Source: Sphingomonas sp. 32-62-10 (GTDB lineage Bacteria > Pseudomonadota > Alphaproteobacteria > Sphingomonadales > Sphingomonadaceae). Taken from it: DNA of 37,346 nucleotides. The first letter of the stretch is position 1. Each line of letters begins with the position of its first letter. The stretch covers positions 1-37,346 of the forward strand of contig NCEE01000032.1 of the NCBI GenBank assembly GCA_002280555.1. The letters run 5' to 3'. Shown here piece after piece: positions 16,072 to 25,839 of the stretch. The position numbers and the translations under genes are program-made. The notes beneath the pieces are model-generated. The model was not told the origin of the DNA. It did no database searches and saw only the letters and a list, made by a program, of their open reading frames with translations.

Positions 16072-17895
16072 TTACCACCCGGTCGGCTTGCCCTTGTTCT
16101 GCGTGTCGAGCCATTTCTTCAACGGCGCGAAATAAGCCGCCATCGGTTTTGCGGACATTTCCCGGCTGCCGGTAAAGGCCTGCAGCGCGTCGGGCCAAGG
16201 CTTTGATTGGCCAAATTCCAGCATCGCGTTCAGCCGCTGGCCAACATCCTTGTTGCCGAAAAAGGAACAGCGATGGAGGGGACCCTTCCACCCGGCCTGC
16301 TTGCATGCTGCCTCATAAAACTGGAATTGCAGCAATCTTGCGAGGAAATAGCGCGTGTAAGGCACCGCCGCGGGCACGTGATATTTCGCACCGGGATCGA
16401 ATCGCGTGTCATCGCGCTCTACCGGGGGTACGATACCCTGATACTTCAGCCGCATCGCGTTCCACGCGCTTTCATAGGCCTGTGGCTTGATCTCACCCGA
16501 ATAGACCCCCCAGCGCCAGCGATCGATAAGCAGGCCGAAGGGAAGAAACGCGACCTTGTCCATCGCCTGTTTCAGCAACAGGCCGATGTCCTTGTCCGGG
16601 CTCGGTACCTTTTCTTTCGCCAGCAGGCCGATATCGACGAGATATTGCGGTGTGATCGACAGCGCGACGAAATCGCCGATCGCTTCATGGAAGCCGTCAT
16701 TTGCGCCATTTTTGTAGAGATAGGGCTGCGCCTTGTAGGCCCGCTGATAGTAGTTGTGGCCAAGCTCATGGTGGATCGTGACGAAATCGTCGCCGTTGAC
16801 CTTGGTGCACATTTTGATCCGGATATCGTCCTGATTGTCGAGATCCCATGCCGACGCGTGGCAGATGACCTCTCGGTCAGCGGGCTTGGTAATCTGTGAT
16901 CGCGCCCAGAACGTGTCCGGCAGCGGTGCAAGGCCGAGCGAGGAATAGAACCCCTCCCCTGCGCGCACCATCTTGATGGGGTCGAAACCCTTTTCCTTCA
17001 GCAGCTCGCCGGTATCGAAGCCCAGGTCACCCGCGCCTTTTGGTGCGACGAGTTCATAGATATTGCCCCACTCTTGCGCCCACATATTGCCGAGCAGATC
17101 AGCGCGGATCGGCCCCGTTTTTGGCTGGGCCGCATCGCCATATTTCTCGTTCAGCTTGGTGCGCGTATAGGCGTGGAGCGCGCGGTACAGTGGCTCGACT
17201 TCGCGCCATAGCTTTTCCGTCAGCGCGGCGAATTCTTCCGGGCTCATGTCATAGCCTGAACGCCACATCGCGCCGACATCGGTATAGCCAAGCTCGACGG
17301 CGCCCTTGTTGGCGATCTCCACCCCGCGGGCATAATCGTCATGCATCTGTGCGCCGACATTGTCGTGCCAGCTGACCCACATTTCCTTCAGCTTGGCGGG
17401 ATCGCGCTCGGTGCCCATCGCGGCCTCGATATCGCTGCCATTGATCGGCTTGCCATCAAGTGTGCCCTTGCCCTTGCCATATTGAGAGGACATCCGCGTC
17501 ACGATCGTCGCGAGTTCGGTCGCGGCGCCGGGCATGGTCGGCGCTGGCAGCGAAATGCCACCGCGCAGCAGATCGAGCTTGCGGCGCGTATCGGGCGATA
17601 GCCCGGCAGCCTTTTGAAACTGCGCCGCCTCCAGCGCGAGCTTCACCGATAGCTCCGTACCTTGCGCATTGCTCTTGGCGGCAAGTGCGTCGGTATCGTC
17701 GGTGATATAGGTGGCGTTGATCCACTGCGTGCGATTGGCATCGAGCGAGAAATCGGCGAGTTGTTTTTCGGCATCTGCAATGAACGCGTCCGCAGCAGCA
17801 GCAGTCGGCACCGTCGGTTCAGCCTGCTGTGCGATGGCAGGTGCAGTGATGAGCGCGGCGGCAAGCGCCAAAGCAGAGATTCCGGTGCGGATCAT
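16072..17895 (-). CDS. M2-family dipeptidyl carboxypeptidase (ACE-like peptidase)
   Basis: This 607-residue exported zinc metallopeptidase has a Sec signal peptide (MIRTGISALALAAALITAPAIAQ). The zinc site is TIHHELGHNYY near residue 373, with the third ligand Glu in GFHEAIGDF about 28 residues later, the spacing of the M2 family. The C-terminal YFLARLLQFQFYEAAC and the Cys-containing HRCSFFGN are also family features. Bacterial M2 enzymes remove C-terminal dipeptides in the periplasm. The gene is monocistronic or leads the M2-TetR-SDR group; 58 bases separate its start from the upstream hydrolase. Confidence 0.93.
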   Translation of the reverse strand: MIRTGISALALAAALITAPAIAQQAEPTVPTAAAADAFIADAEKQLADFSLDANRTQWINATYITDDTDALAAKSNAQGTELSVKLALEAAQFQKAAGLSPDTRRKLDLLRGGISLPAPTMPGAATELATIVTRMSSQYGKGKGTLDGKPINGSDIEAAMGTERDPAKLKEMWVSWHDNVGAQMHDDYARGVEIANKGAVELGYTDVGAMWRSGYDMSPEEFAALTEKLWREVEPLYRALHAYTRTKLNEKYGDAAQPKTGPIRADLLGNMWAQEWGNIYELVAPKGAGDLGFDTGELLKEKGFDPIKMVRAGEGFYSSLGLAPLPDTFWARSQITKPADREVICHASAWDLDNQDDIRIKMCTKVNGDDFVTIHHELGHNYYQRAYKAQPYLYKNGANDGFHEAIGDFVALSITPQYLVDIGLLAKEKVPSPDKDIGLLLKQAMDKVAFLPFGLLIDRWRWGVYSGEIKPQAYESAWNAMRLKYQGIVPPVERDDTRFDPGAKYHVPAAVPYTRYFLARLLQFQFYEAACKQAGWKGPLHRCSFFGNKDVGQRLNAMLEFGQSKPWPDALQAFTGSREMSAKPMAAYFAPLKKWLDTQNKGKPTGW

Positions 17896-17953
17896 TGGCT
17901 TTCCTCGATAAGCGTACTGTTGGCGCGCAAGTGAGCAGCCACGGCCTGTGACG

Positions 17954-18709
17954 TCAAGCGGCCAGAAATTCTGCGATTGCTTGGCCCAGTTCGGGCTTCA
18001 CTACAGCACTCATGTGATTGCCCGGGACGATGACATAAGTCGCCAGGGGCAACGCTTTCGCCAGCGCCTCGGCCGATCCGTTGTCGAAATCATCAGCGCC
18101 CGACAGCACGAGCACGGGTTGCGTGATCCCCGCCAGATCGGCGTCAGTCATATTGACGAACGTATCGAGGATATGGACCAGCGCCTTGGCATCGCCGCCG
18201 CTGGTTTTCAGGAAAGCCTCCGCCAGCCATTCGGGCGTACCGCGTTCGAAGCTACCCGGATTGGTGAGGATGTTGCGGAAAAATTCACTGCGCTTGCCCG
18301 TCTGCGTCAGCCCCTCAAACCCCATGCCCGAGATGACGACGCGCCGCGGGGTCGCGCCCAGCGCGAGCATGCGCGCCGTGGTCCGCCCGCCAAGCGAGTA
18401 ACCGCCGAGATCATAATCAGTCAGACCCAAATGCGCGACCAGCGCCAACCCGTCCTTTGCAAGCGCATCGGGCGGATAAGCGGTGGGGTCATGCGGCCTG
18501 GCACTCCCCCCATGCGCGCGCAGATCGGGCATGATGACGCGAAAGCCCCTCGCCGCAATCGCCTCGGCATGGCCATAACGGATCCAGTTGGTCTGTGCGT
18601 CGGAGAAGAAGCCGTGGAGGAGCACCACCGGTCGCCCCTCCCCCATTTCACGCCAGACAAGCTCGGCACCGTCGAAACCGGCGAAACGATGAATCGTGGG
18701 GGTGGTCAT
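17954..18709 (-). CDS. alpha/beta-hydrolase
   Basis: The 251-residue alpha/beta-hydrolase fold protein has the oxyanion region VVLLHGFFSDAQTNW, the nucleophile elbow GYSLGG (Ser), a likely acid in VLVLSGADDF and a C-terminal His in VPGNHMS, so the triad appears complete. The substrate cannot be named. Its ATG overlaps the stop of the GFA-family gene by 4 nt, suggesting co-translation with it. Confidence 0.88.
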   Translation of the reverse strand: MTTPTIHRFAGFDGAELVWREMGEGRPVVLLHGFFSDAQTNWIRYGHAEAIAARGFRVIMPDLRAHGGSARPHDPTAYPPDALAKDGLALVAHLGLTDYDLGGYSLGGRTTARMLALGATPRRVVISGMGFEGLTQTGKRSEFFRNILTNPGSFERGTPEWLAEAFLKTSGGDAKALVHILDTFVNMTDADLAGITQPVLVLSGADDFDNGSAEALAKALPLATYVIVPGNHMSAVVKPELGQAIAEFLAA

Positions 18710-19146
18710 CGTTTCACCAGGCTCGTCCGCCAGGCGGCGACATCGTCGGGCTGGGTGTCGAACGCAGGTACATCCTTGGCGATCGTGATGCCCGGTTGCA
18801 TCTTGGACACCCAGAGATGCCCCATCGGTTCGATTCCCGCAGGATCATCAAGCGTGCCGACCTTTAGTGACGCCGCCGCGCTATCCTCGCTACCGCGGTG
18901 CCACAGTCGCGTCCCGCAGTTTGCGCAGAAATAGCAGAGCTTGCGCGCGCCACTGAACGCGACCGTCTCGAACATCGCGGGATCGCCAGTCCAGCGCAGA
19001 TTAGCCGTGTCGATGGCCACCGACATCGAAAAGGCGCTCGCCGACTGCTTCTTGCACTCGCCGCAATGGCAAGCATAGGCGGCGGGCAACGCACCCTCGA
19101 GACTATAGCGAACCGCGCTGCACTGGCAGCCGCCGGTGATCGCCAA
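18706..19146 (-). CDS. GFA-family (DUF636) zinc-binding protein
   Basis: The protein of about 146 residues has the GFA/CENP-V fold. Zinc ligands are seen as CQC (GGCQCSAVRY), CHCGEC and CANCGTRLW. The family was named for glutathione-dependent formaldehyde-activating enzyme, but most members have no proven activity, so none is claimed. The start is uncertain: the conserved AITGGCQC follows the asd stop closely, so I chose TTG at 19144-19146, 3 nt after the asd stop with AGAAGG upstream. A CTG overlapping that stop, or a much earlier ATG inside asd, are alternatives. It is followed by the alpha/beta-hydrolase. Confidence 0.78.
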   Translation of the reverse strand: MAITGGCQCSAVRYSLEGALPAAYACHCGECKKQSASAFSMSVAIDTANLRWTGDPAMFETVAFSGARKLCYFCANCGTRLWHRGSEDSAAASLKVGTLDDPAGIEPMGHLWVSKMQPGITIAKDVPAFDTQPDDVAAWRTSLVKR

Positions 19147-19148
19147 GT

Positions 19149-20177
19149 TCAGGCAGCCTTCTTCAAATGCCGCCGACCGAGCAATTCGGCAATCTGCACA
19201 GCGTTCAGCGCCGCGCCCTTTCGCAGATTGTCGGAGACGCACCATAGCACGAGGCCGTTATCGACGGTCGGGTCTTCCCGCACGCGACTGACGAAAGTCG
19301 CATAATCGCCGACGCATTCGATCGGGGTTACGTAGCCGCCGTTTTCCCGCTTATCGACCAGCATCACACCGGGAGCCTCGCGCAGTATCGACTGGGCCTT
19401 CTTCGCCGAAATCTCGTTCTCGAACTCGATCGTGATCGCTTCGGAATGGCCCACAAACACGGGCACGCGCACGCACGTTGCCACCACTTTGATCTTGGGA
19501 TCGAGGATCTTCTTTGTCTCGACCACCATCTTCCATTCTTCCTTGGTGAAGCCGTCATCAAGGAAGCTGTCGATATGGGGAATCACGTTGAACGCGATCT
19601 GCTTGGTGAATTTGTGCGGCTCGGCGCTGTCACCGACGAAAATGTTGCGGCTCTGCTCGAACAGCTCGTCCATGCCTGACTTGCCCGCGCCCGACACCGA
19701 TTGATAGGTGGAGACGACAACGCGCTTGATCGTCGCGTAATCATGCAGCGGCTTCAGCGCGACGACCATCTGCGCGGTCGAGCAATTGGGGTTGGCGATG
19801 ATGTTCTTGCGTCGATACCCGTCGATATCCTGCGGGTTCACCTCAGGCACGATCAGCGGCACATCAGGGTCCATCCGGTATTCGGACGCATTGTCGATAA
19901 CGGTACAGCCAGCCGCCGCGAAGCGCGGCGCGTGCAGCCGCGACCCTTCAGAACCGATGGCGAAAAGCGCCATGTCCCAACCGGCAGGGTCAAAATGCTC
20001 GAGGCTCTGCACCTTGAGCATTCGGCCGCTGTCGCCGAAATCGATCTCGGTCCCCTGGCTGCGCGATGAAGCGACGGCGGCCACATCGGCGAGCGGAAAT
20101 TCACGCTCGGCCAGAATGTTGAGCATTTCGCGCCCGACATTGCCTGTCGCGCCGACAACGACGATCCGGTACCCCAT
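19149..20177 (-). CDS. asd: aspartate-semialdehyde dehydrogenase
   Basis: The 342-residue enzyme makes L-aspartate 4-semialdehyde from aspartyl phosphate with NADPH, the branch point to lysine/diaminopimelate, methionine and threonine. The N-terminus VVGATGNVGREML is the nucleotide-binding motif. The catalytic Cys is residue 132 in NPNCSTAQ, followed by STYQSVSGAGKSGMDEL. RVPVFVGHSEAITIEF supplies the substrate-binding Arg and active-site His region. I chose the ATG at 20175-20177 with GGAG 6 nt upstream; a start four codons earlier is less likely. Length is normal. Confidence 0.96.
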   Translation of the reverse strand: MGYRIVVVGATGNVGREMLNILAEREFPLADVAAVASSRSQGTEIDFGDSGRMLKVQSLEHFDPAGWDMALFAIGSEGSRLHAPRFAAAGCTVIDNASEYRMDPDVPLIVPEVNPQDIDGYRRKNIIANPNCSTAQMVVALKPLHDYATIKRVVVSTYQSVSGAGKSGMDELFEQSRNIFVGDSAEPHKFTKQIAFNVIPHIDSFLDDGFTKEEWKMVVETKKILDPKIKVVATCVRVPVFVGHSEAITIEFENEISAKKAQSILREAPGVMLVDKRENGGYVTPIECVGDYATFVSRVREDPTVDNGLVLWCVSDNLRKGAALNAVQIAELLGRRHLKKAA

Positions 20178-20243
20178 AAGACGCTCCAAAACTTACGTAA
20201 GGCGGTCGCATACGCCTCGGTACATTTTTGTCCAGCGTGGATG

Positions 20244-21525
20244 TCAGCCCGGTTGGGCCGTCGGATGCCGGAACGGCTGCCATTTGAGATAGGACAGGCT
20301 GCGCCACAGCCATTCGAGCGGCCCCATCGCGAAATAGCGCACCCAGATGTTGGCGACGACGAGCAGGCCAACGAACATTGCCGCTGCAATACCGGTCATC
20401 TCCGCCCAGCCAAATCGCCCCCACAGGTTGAAACCATAGGGGGAGAACAGGATGTGCAGCCCGATGATCTGCTCGATGTAGGATCAGCCACCCGGCGCGC
20501 GACTTCACGAGCAAATTGAATAGTGCCAAATGCCCCACGCCCACTGCCAGCCGCGCGAATTCGGCGGTGATCCAGATCGTTTTCGGTTGCGGCGAGAACG
20601 CCATGATCTCCTGCGCGCCCATCCAGCGCGCCGTAATGCCGAAACCGTACGCAAGTCCTCCGAGGATCAGATAGAATAGCGCACTGCGCTGCCCCTGAAT
20701 GATCCCCCATTTCCACATCGCGACGCCAATCAGCATCGCACAGAATGCTTCGACGACGGTCAGCCAGAAAAACCCACCGAGCCAGAAAAATTCGACCCAT
20801 TGGCCCCACATCAACTGGGCATAGGCAAGGGCACCGCCCTGATGCGCCTTCTTTTCGTCGGCGATCTTCTTGGCATCTTCCTTTGACAGTTTGAACCGGT
20901 CGAGCTTCTTCTGCCACTCGGCGAGCACCGTCGCTTCGGCTTTGGTTAGGGGCGTGTTGGTCGCCTTGTGCTGCTGTGCGATAGTAACCTGCCCCACCAG
21001 CGATGCCCGGCTCGAATATTCGATTGCCCCGCCAACCGCCGTTACCAGCGCAAAGCTGAGCCCCAAACCAAGCAGCACACGCGGCCCGAGCGTGCGGAAC
21101 GGAAACAGGAACAGCCCAGCCACGGCATAAACCGACAGAATGTCGCCAACCCACAGCACCAGAAAGATGTCGATCGCGCCAAACAGTAACAGCCACATCG
21201 TCCGCCGCATGTAGAGATCGGCGATCGCGACGGGCCCGTCCGGGGCCATCGCCTTGGTTGCGATCACCATCATGCCCGCGCCGAAAAGGAATTCGAGCAG
21301 GCACCGCTGGGTGCCCTCAAACAGGATCTGGATCGTCGCCCAGCTTGCCTGATCGGCAGCAGACCAGCCAAGCAGCCGGATGTCGGCAAACTGAGCATAG
21401 GTCGACGCGGCTTGGAACGGGATGTTCATGAAGAAGATGCCCAGGATCGCAAACCCGCGCATCATATCGAGCACATCGATGCGCGCCTTGCCGCGCACTG
21501 GTGCCAGTTCCGTCGCTGCCGTCAT
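20244..21525 (-). pseudogene. DUF418 family membrane protein, disrupted by a ~41-nt deletion
   Basis: The ATG (21523-21525, GGGGGG upstream) opens a multi-helix membrane protein of the DUF418/YeiB-like family: IDVLDMMRGFAILGIFFMNI at the N-terminus and RCLLEFLFGAGM in the second helix. The reading frame is normal until KSRAGWLI (20482). Continuing in frame gives unrelated sequence ending only at 20101, inside asd. In another frame the family C-terminus resumes: YIEQIIGLHILFSPYGFNLWG ... GPLEWLWRSLSYLKWQPF, stop at 20244. In the intact paralogue at 23979-25322 the equivalent points are separated by about 14 residues (RPFEAAGKTALSV region). One base remains here, so about 41 nt were lost at 20481. 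Function of the family is unproven; transport has been suggested. Confidence 0.85.
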
Positions 21526-21595
21526 TACGTCCCCCCGAACGATTGGAGGGACGCTAGGTTAGCGGTTAACGGGCGTCAATCGGCTCGAGACGGCG

Positions 21596-23857
21596 CTATT
21601 GTTTCTTCGTCGGCATCCGCCGGTCGAGGAACTCGAGGATCGTCGTCCAAAGATGCTCGCTGATGCCCGGCCCGCCGACGCGGTGGGTTTGGCCGGGATA
21701 AAACATCATCTCGAACGGGCGCGCTTTTTTTTGCATCTCGGCGGCAAAGGCGGTCGCATTTTCGAACACAACATTATCGTCCGACATGCCGTGGATCAGC
21801 AACAAAGGATCGCTGATCTTGACGGCATCGGCGAGCGCGTTGGAGCTGGCATAGCTGTTGGGGTCCTTGTTGGGATCGCCCAGATAGCGTTCGGTGTAAT
21901 GGGTGTCGTACAATTCCCATTTGGTCACGGGTGCGCCGGAAATACCGGCAGCATACACGCCCGGATTCGCCTGAAGCATCTTGATCGTCATATAACCGCC
22001 ATAGGACCAGCCGTAAGTCGCGATCCGATCGGCATCGACGAAGGGCTGTTCCTTCAGGAACTTCGCTCCCGCGAGTTGATCGGTGACCTCGACGGTGCCC
22101 ATCGCGTGATAGATGTGATCCTCAAACGCCTTGCCGCGATTAAACGAACCACGGTTGTCGATCTGGAAAAAGATATAGCCCCGATCGACCAGATACTGCG
22201 CAAGCGCGCCATTCCACCCGCGCGTCACCTGCTGGCCCGTACCGGGGCCGCCATAATGCTGGAAAAAAGCCGGATACTTCTTGCCCGGCTCCAGCTTCGG
22301 CGTGATCATTTCCCAATAAAGCGTGGTGCCATCCTCTGCCTTCAGCGTGCCGAACTGACGCGGCTCATGGCTCGCGAGATAGGGGTGATAGGGATGGCCC
22401 GGCTTGATGGAATTCTCGTTGATCCACGCGATCCGCTTGCCGGTGGTGTCCGCGAGATAGGTTTGCGCGGGCTGGTTGGGGTTTGATCGCGTGATGATGA
22501 AGCGGCTTGCAGCGGCGTCCATGCTCGCGCCATTGGTCCAGCCGCGCTCGGTCAGGAGCGTTACCGTTTTGGGGCGAGCGATATCGACGGCGTAGAGATG
22601 CTGTTCGAGCGCATCGTCTCTATTGCCGCTGAAATACAGCCGCCCCTTTTTCTCATCGACGCCGACCAGCCGGGTTACGACCCAGTCACCGCTCGTCAGC
22701 GGCGTCCATTTGCCGCGCCGATAATGATAGAGATGGCCATAGCCGCTGCGTTCCGATCGCCAGATCAGGCTGCCATCGGCCATCGCGCGGTAATCGTCGC
22801 TCAAGTTGATCCAGCTGCGCCCGCCCGACTTTTCGGTGAACATCACCGTCGACTTGCCGGTCTCCGGATCGACACGGAGCATATCGAGCGTCTTTTGGTC
22901 GCGTGACTGTCGCTGGACAAGCAACGACTTGCCATCGGGCGTCCAATCGACCCGAGCGAGATAGATATCGGGGTCGTCGCCCAGATCGACCTTCACTTGC
23001 GCCGAGCCATCGGGCTTCATGACATAAAGCTCGACGAGCGCGTTGGGCGTGCCTGCGGCGGGATAGCGTTGATCGAACACCTTGGTGCCCTCTGCACCAA
23101 TTGCGGTACGAGTCACGACGCCGACCGGCGCATCGTCGAACCGTTCGACCGCGATCAGCTTGTCGCCCGGCGACCACCAATAGCCGGTACGACGATCCAT
23201 TTCCTCCTGCGCGACAAATTCGGCCTCGCCCCAATGGACGGTGCCTGCGCCTGTCGTCGTCAGCTGGCGTGCCGCGCCGCCGGCGATGGGCTGCACATAA
23301 AGGTTCTGATCGCGCACGAAGCTGACGAAGCCGCCCGCTGGGCTGATCACGGGGTTGAGCTCACCATCCTTGGTATCGGTCAGCCGAGATACCTTGCCGT
23401 CGAGCGTGGCGAGGAACAGGTCACCATCGAGCGGGACGAGGATCGATTTGCCATCGGGTGCCCAGTCATAGGCGACAATCCCGCGCGATCCGCCGATCCG
23501 CGCGCGTTCGCGCTGCATTTTTTCGGCTTCGGAAAGCTCGGCGCCTGATCCGATTTTCTTCGAATCGACCAGCATATGTTCCTTGCCGGTCTTTGTATCG
23601 AGCGCCCAAAGATCGAACCGGTCCTTTTCGTCAGTACGCGCGCGGAGCGACGTTAGCAGGCTACCGTCGGGGGATAGCCGAAGCGCCCGGGGCTGCGGGC
23701 CAGAAAGATCGGGGCTGGCGAACAACCGCTTCAGCGTCAGCGGAGTGGCGACGACCGGTTCAGCGGCCATCGCCGCACTCGCCGTCAGACCGGAAATACA
23801 CAGCACCGGCAGCATCGCTGCTGACAACCACAACCCAACGCTCACGCTCTTTGCCAC
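21596..23857 (-). CDS. DPP-IV-like S9 family peptidase, exported
   Basis: This 753-residue serine peptidase has a signal peptide (about 1-31, ending ASAAMA). An N-terminal beta-propeller contains EFVAQEEMDRRTGYWWS, the Glu pair that anchors the substrate N-terminus in DPP-IV enzymes. The C-terminal prolyl-oligopeptidase domain has the nucleophile in GWSYGGYM (about residue 615), Asp in GMSDDNVVF (about 690) and His in GQTHRVGG (about 724), so the triad is complete. It should remove X-Pro dipeptides in the periplasm. It sits between two DUF418 genes on the same strand. Confidence 0.94.
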   Translation of the reverse strand: MAKSVSVGLWLSAAMLPVLCISGLTASAAMAAEPVVATPLTLKRLFASPDLSGPQPRALRLSPDGSLLTSLRARTDEKDRFDLWALDTKTGKEHMLVDSKKIGSGAELSEAEKMQRERARIGGSRGIVAYDWAPDGKSILVPLDGDLFLATLDGKVSRLTDTKDGELNPVISPAGGFVSFVRDQNLYVQPIAGGAARQLTTTGAGTVHWGEAEFVAQEEMDRRTGYWWSPGDKLIAVERFDDAPVGVVTRTAIGAEGTKVFDQRYPAAGTPNALVELYVMKPDGSAQVKVDLGDDPDIYLARVDWTPDGKSLLVQRQSRDQKTLDMLRVDPETGKSTVMFTEKSGGRSWINLSDDYRAMADGSLIWRSERSGYGHLYHYRRGKWTPLTSGDWVVTRLVGVDEKKGRLYFSGNRDDALEQHLYAVDIARPKTVTLLTERGWTNGASMDAAASRFIITRSNPNQPAQTYLADTTGKRIAWINENSIKPGHPYHPYLASHEPRQFGTLKAEDGTTLYWEMITPKLEPGKKYPAFFQHYGGPGTGQQVTRGWNGALAQYLVDRGYIFFQIDNRGSFNRGKAFEDHIYHAMGTVEVTDQLAGAKFLKEQPFVDADRIATYGWSYGGYMTIKMLQANPGVYAAGISGAPVTKWELYDTHYTERYLGDPNKDPNSYASSNALADAVKISDPLLLIHGMSDDNVVFENATAFAAEMQKKARPFEMMFYPGQTHRVGGPGISEHLWTTILEFLDRRMPTKKQ

Positions 23858-23978
23858 CGTGCATCCCCGATTCCGATTTTTTGTCGCCCTATGACTTCAG
23901 ACGTGTTGCAGCGCGTTATTGCGGGTTGGATCCACGGCGTAAAGGGTCGCCAACATTGGCAGCGATGACGACCGGCCC

Positions 23979-25322
23979 TTAGCGTCGGCGCCAGGGCAGC
24001 GCTCGCCATTCGATCAGCGATCGCCACGCCCATTCGACCGGGCCGATGTCAAGATAACGCATGTAAAGGTTTGCTAGCACCAAGAGGATCACATTGATGG
24101 CGACAGCCGACAGCATCAACGGTGCCCAGGTGAGTTGCCCGTAGAGGTGAAACCCGAACGGCGGGAACAGCACCCACAACGTGATCAATGTTTGTGCGAT
24201 GTACACGGATAGCGCCGTCTTTCCAGCCGCCTCGAATGGGCGCAACAGCCTGTGGCCGGCGACGCTGGAGATGATGAGATGCACCAGCCCGACATGGCCA
24301 AGCGTCATTAGCAGTCGCGCGATCTCCGATGTGAACCAGATGAGATATGGCCCCTCGCCGAAGCGGGTCTGTTCCCAGGCGCCGATCGTTCGCAAAGGTA
24401 TCGCGATACCATAAGCGATCAGGGTCACTGTCCGATAGAAATGTCGCGATCGTCCACCCTGAATGATCCCGAGCTTGAACAGCGCTGCGCCGATTAGCAT
24501 CGTGCCGCCGGCTTCCCACATCACGAAGATTTCCATGAACGCTGGGAAGCGATCCCGCGAGACCACGATCTGCGTGTTTACCCAGCTCCAGGTGTCGCCT
24601 GAGCGCCCTTTATCTTCGGCGGCGATCTGTGCGGTAGATTCAGCGTTGTCTTTGGCGCGTTCGGCTTTGTTTTCCGCAGACTTTTTCAGCAGCTTGCGGT
24701 CAGCGGGGCTAATTTTCTGCCCAGCCTGTACGCGTTGTTCGATCGCGGCGATTTCAGCCTTGCGGACCACCGACTGGTAATAACCAAAATAGCCCCCGCC
24801 GAGCAGCTGGAAAAAGGCCAGCGATAGCCCCAGCGTCAACAGCCAACGCGGCCGCCAACTGCGCGCAAACACGGCAACAAGCGCTGCCAAACCATAGCTA
24901 TGCAGAATGTCGCCCGGCCACAGTAGGATATACATGTGGATGACGCCAAACAGGAACAGCACGATGTTGCGGACATAGTAGCGGCGCAGCACCGCCCATT
25001 CGCTCGCCTCCGTCGCGAAACGATCGGTCAGGATAACCATGCCGACGCCGAATAGCATCTCGAGCAGACAGCGTGCGGTGCCATTGGCGAGAACTTCGCG
25101 CAGCCACCACGCCGCCTGGTCCCAAGGTCTCCATCCTAGATGCCGGATATCGTCTGACGATGCATAGAGCGACTGCCCCATGTCGTTGATGTTCATGAAC
25201 AGTATACCGATGATGGCGATACCGCGCAGGATATCGACGACGGCAACGCGGGGCGTGCGAACGGGCGCAACAACGGGTGCGCCGTCCGGCTCGGCAACGC
25301 CGGTCAAATTCACGCTGCTCAT
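23979..25322 (-). CDS. DUF418 family membrane protein (intact paralogue)
   Basis: The 447-residue multi-pass membrane protein has an N-terminal cytoplasmic stretch, then VAVVDILRGIAIIGILFMNI (first helix), CLLEMLFGVGMVIL, and the C-terminal DUF418 domain ending PVEWAWRSLIEWRALPW. A charged, Ala/Lys-rich loop (about 195-235, including SAENKAERAKDNAES) interrupts the helices; the broken copy at 20244-21525 has a similar loop. The start ATG (25320-25322) follows a GGGGATCCC ribosome-binding region. The family includes E. coli YeiB and is of unknown function. The two paralogues, with an S9 peptidase between them, suggest an old duplication. Confidence 0.88.
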   Translation of the reverse strand: MSSVNLTGVAEPDGAPVVAPVRTPRVAVVDILRGIAIIGILFMNINDMGQSLYASSDDIRHLGWRPWDQAAWWLREVLANGTARCLLEMLFGVGMVILTDRFATEASEWAVLRRYYVRNIVLFLFGVIHMYILLWPGDILHSYGLAALVAVFARSWRPRWLLTLGLSLAFFQLLGGGYFGYYQSVVRKAEIAAIEQRVQAGQKISPADRKLLKKSAENKAERAKDNAESTAQIAAEDKGRSGDTWSWVNTQIVVSRDRFPAFMEIFVMWEAGGTMLIGAALFKLGIIQGGRSRHFYRTVTLIAYGIAIPLRTIGAWEQTRFGEGPYLIWFTSEIARLLMTLGHVGLVHLIISSVAGHRLLRPFEAAGKTALSVYIAQTLITLWVLFPPFGFHLYGQLTWAPLMLSAVAINVILLVLANLYMRYLDIGPVEWAWRSLIEWRALPWRRR

Positions 25323-25379
25323 GGGATCCCCGCCCTTCTTGTTCGGGTGTGATATAAGTGTAATACAGCGCCTGTTGCA

Positions 25380-25420
25380 AACCAAATAAAAAGCCGCGCC
25401 GAAATGGATCGGCGCGGCTT
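25380..25420 (-). terminator. Rho-independent terminator of the rplS operon
   Basis: A perfect 12-bp stem, AAGCCGCGCCGA (25391-25402) with TCGGCGCGGCTT (25409-25420), loop of 6. On the minus strand it is followed at once by TTTTTATTT (25390 downward). It lies 25 bases after the rplS stop and would end the ffh/rpsP-rimM-vapBC-trmD-rplS transcript before the DUF418 gene. Confidence 0.92.
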
Positions 25421-25445
25421 CTTTATCGGTGCTGGCGTTGGCCGA

Positions 25446-25838
25446 TTATTCGGCGGCAGCGGTGCCCTTTTCAGGGCGGGCATCGCGGCGCTCGGCGATG
25501 CGAGCGCGCTTGCCGCGCAGGCCGCGCAGATAATAGAGCTTGGCACGCCGAACGACGCCCTTACGAACGACTTCGATGCTGTCGATATTTGGCGAATAGA
25601 GCGGGAAAACGCGCTCCACGCCTTCACCGAAGCTGATCTTGCGGACGGTGAAGTTGCTGCCCATGCCCTTGTTCGAACGCGCGATGCACACGCCTTCATA
25701 ATTCTGAACGCGGGTGCGCTCGCCTTCCACCACCTTCACGCCGACCTTCAGCGTATCGCCGGGGCGGAAATCGGGAATCTTCTTGTTCTCGAGAAACTTG
25801 GCAATGTTCTCGGCTTCGATCGTCTGGATGAGATTCAT
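25446..25838 (-). CDS. rplS: 50S ribosomal protein L19
   Basis: This 130-residue L19 has the standard sequence (NLIQTIEAE, FRPGDTLKVGVKVVEGERTRVQNYEGVCIAR, FPLYSPNIDSIEVVRKGVVRRAKLYYLRGLRGKRARI). It lies at the 30S-50S interface of the large subunit. One base separates its ATG from the trmD stop, so the two are probably coupled. It is the last gene of the operon and is followed by a strong terminator. A short Ala/Glu-rich tail ends the protein. Confidence 0.97.
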   Translation of the reverse strand: MNLIQTIEAENIAKFLENKKIPDFRPGDTLKVGVKVVEGERTRVQNYEGVCIARSNKGMGSNFTVRKISFGEGVERVFPLYSPNIDSIEVVRKGVVRRAKLYYLRGLRGKRARIAERRDARPEKGTAAAE

Positions 25839-25839
25839 C

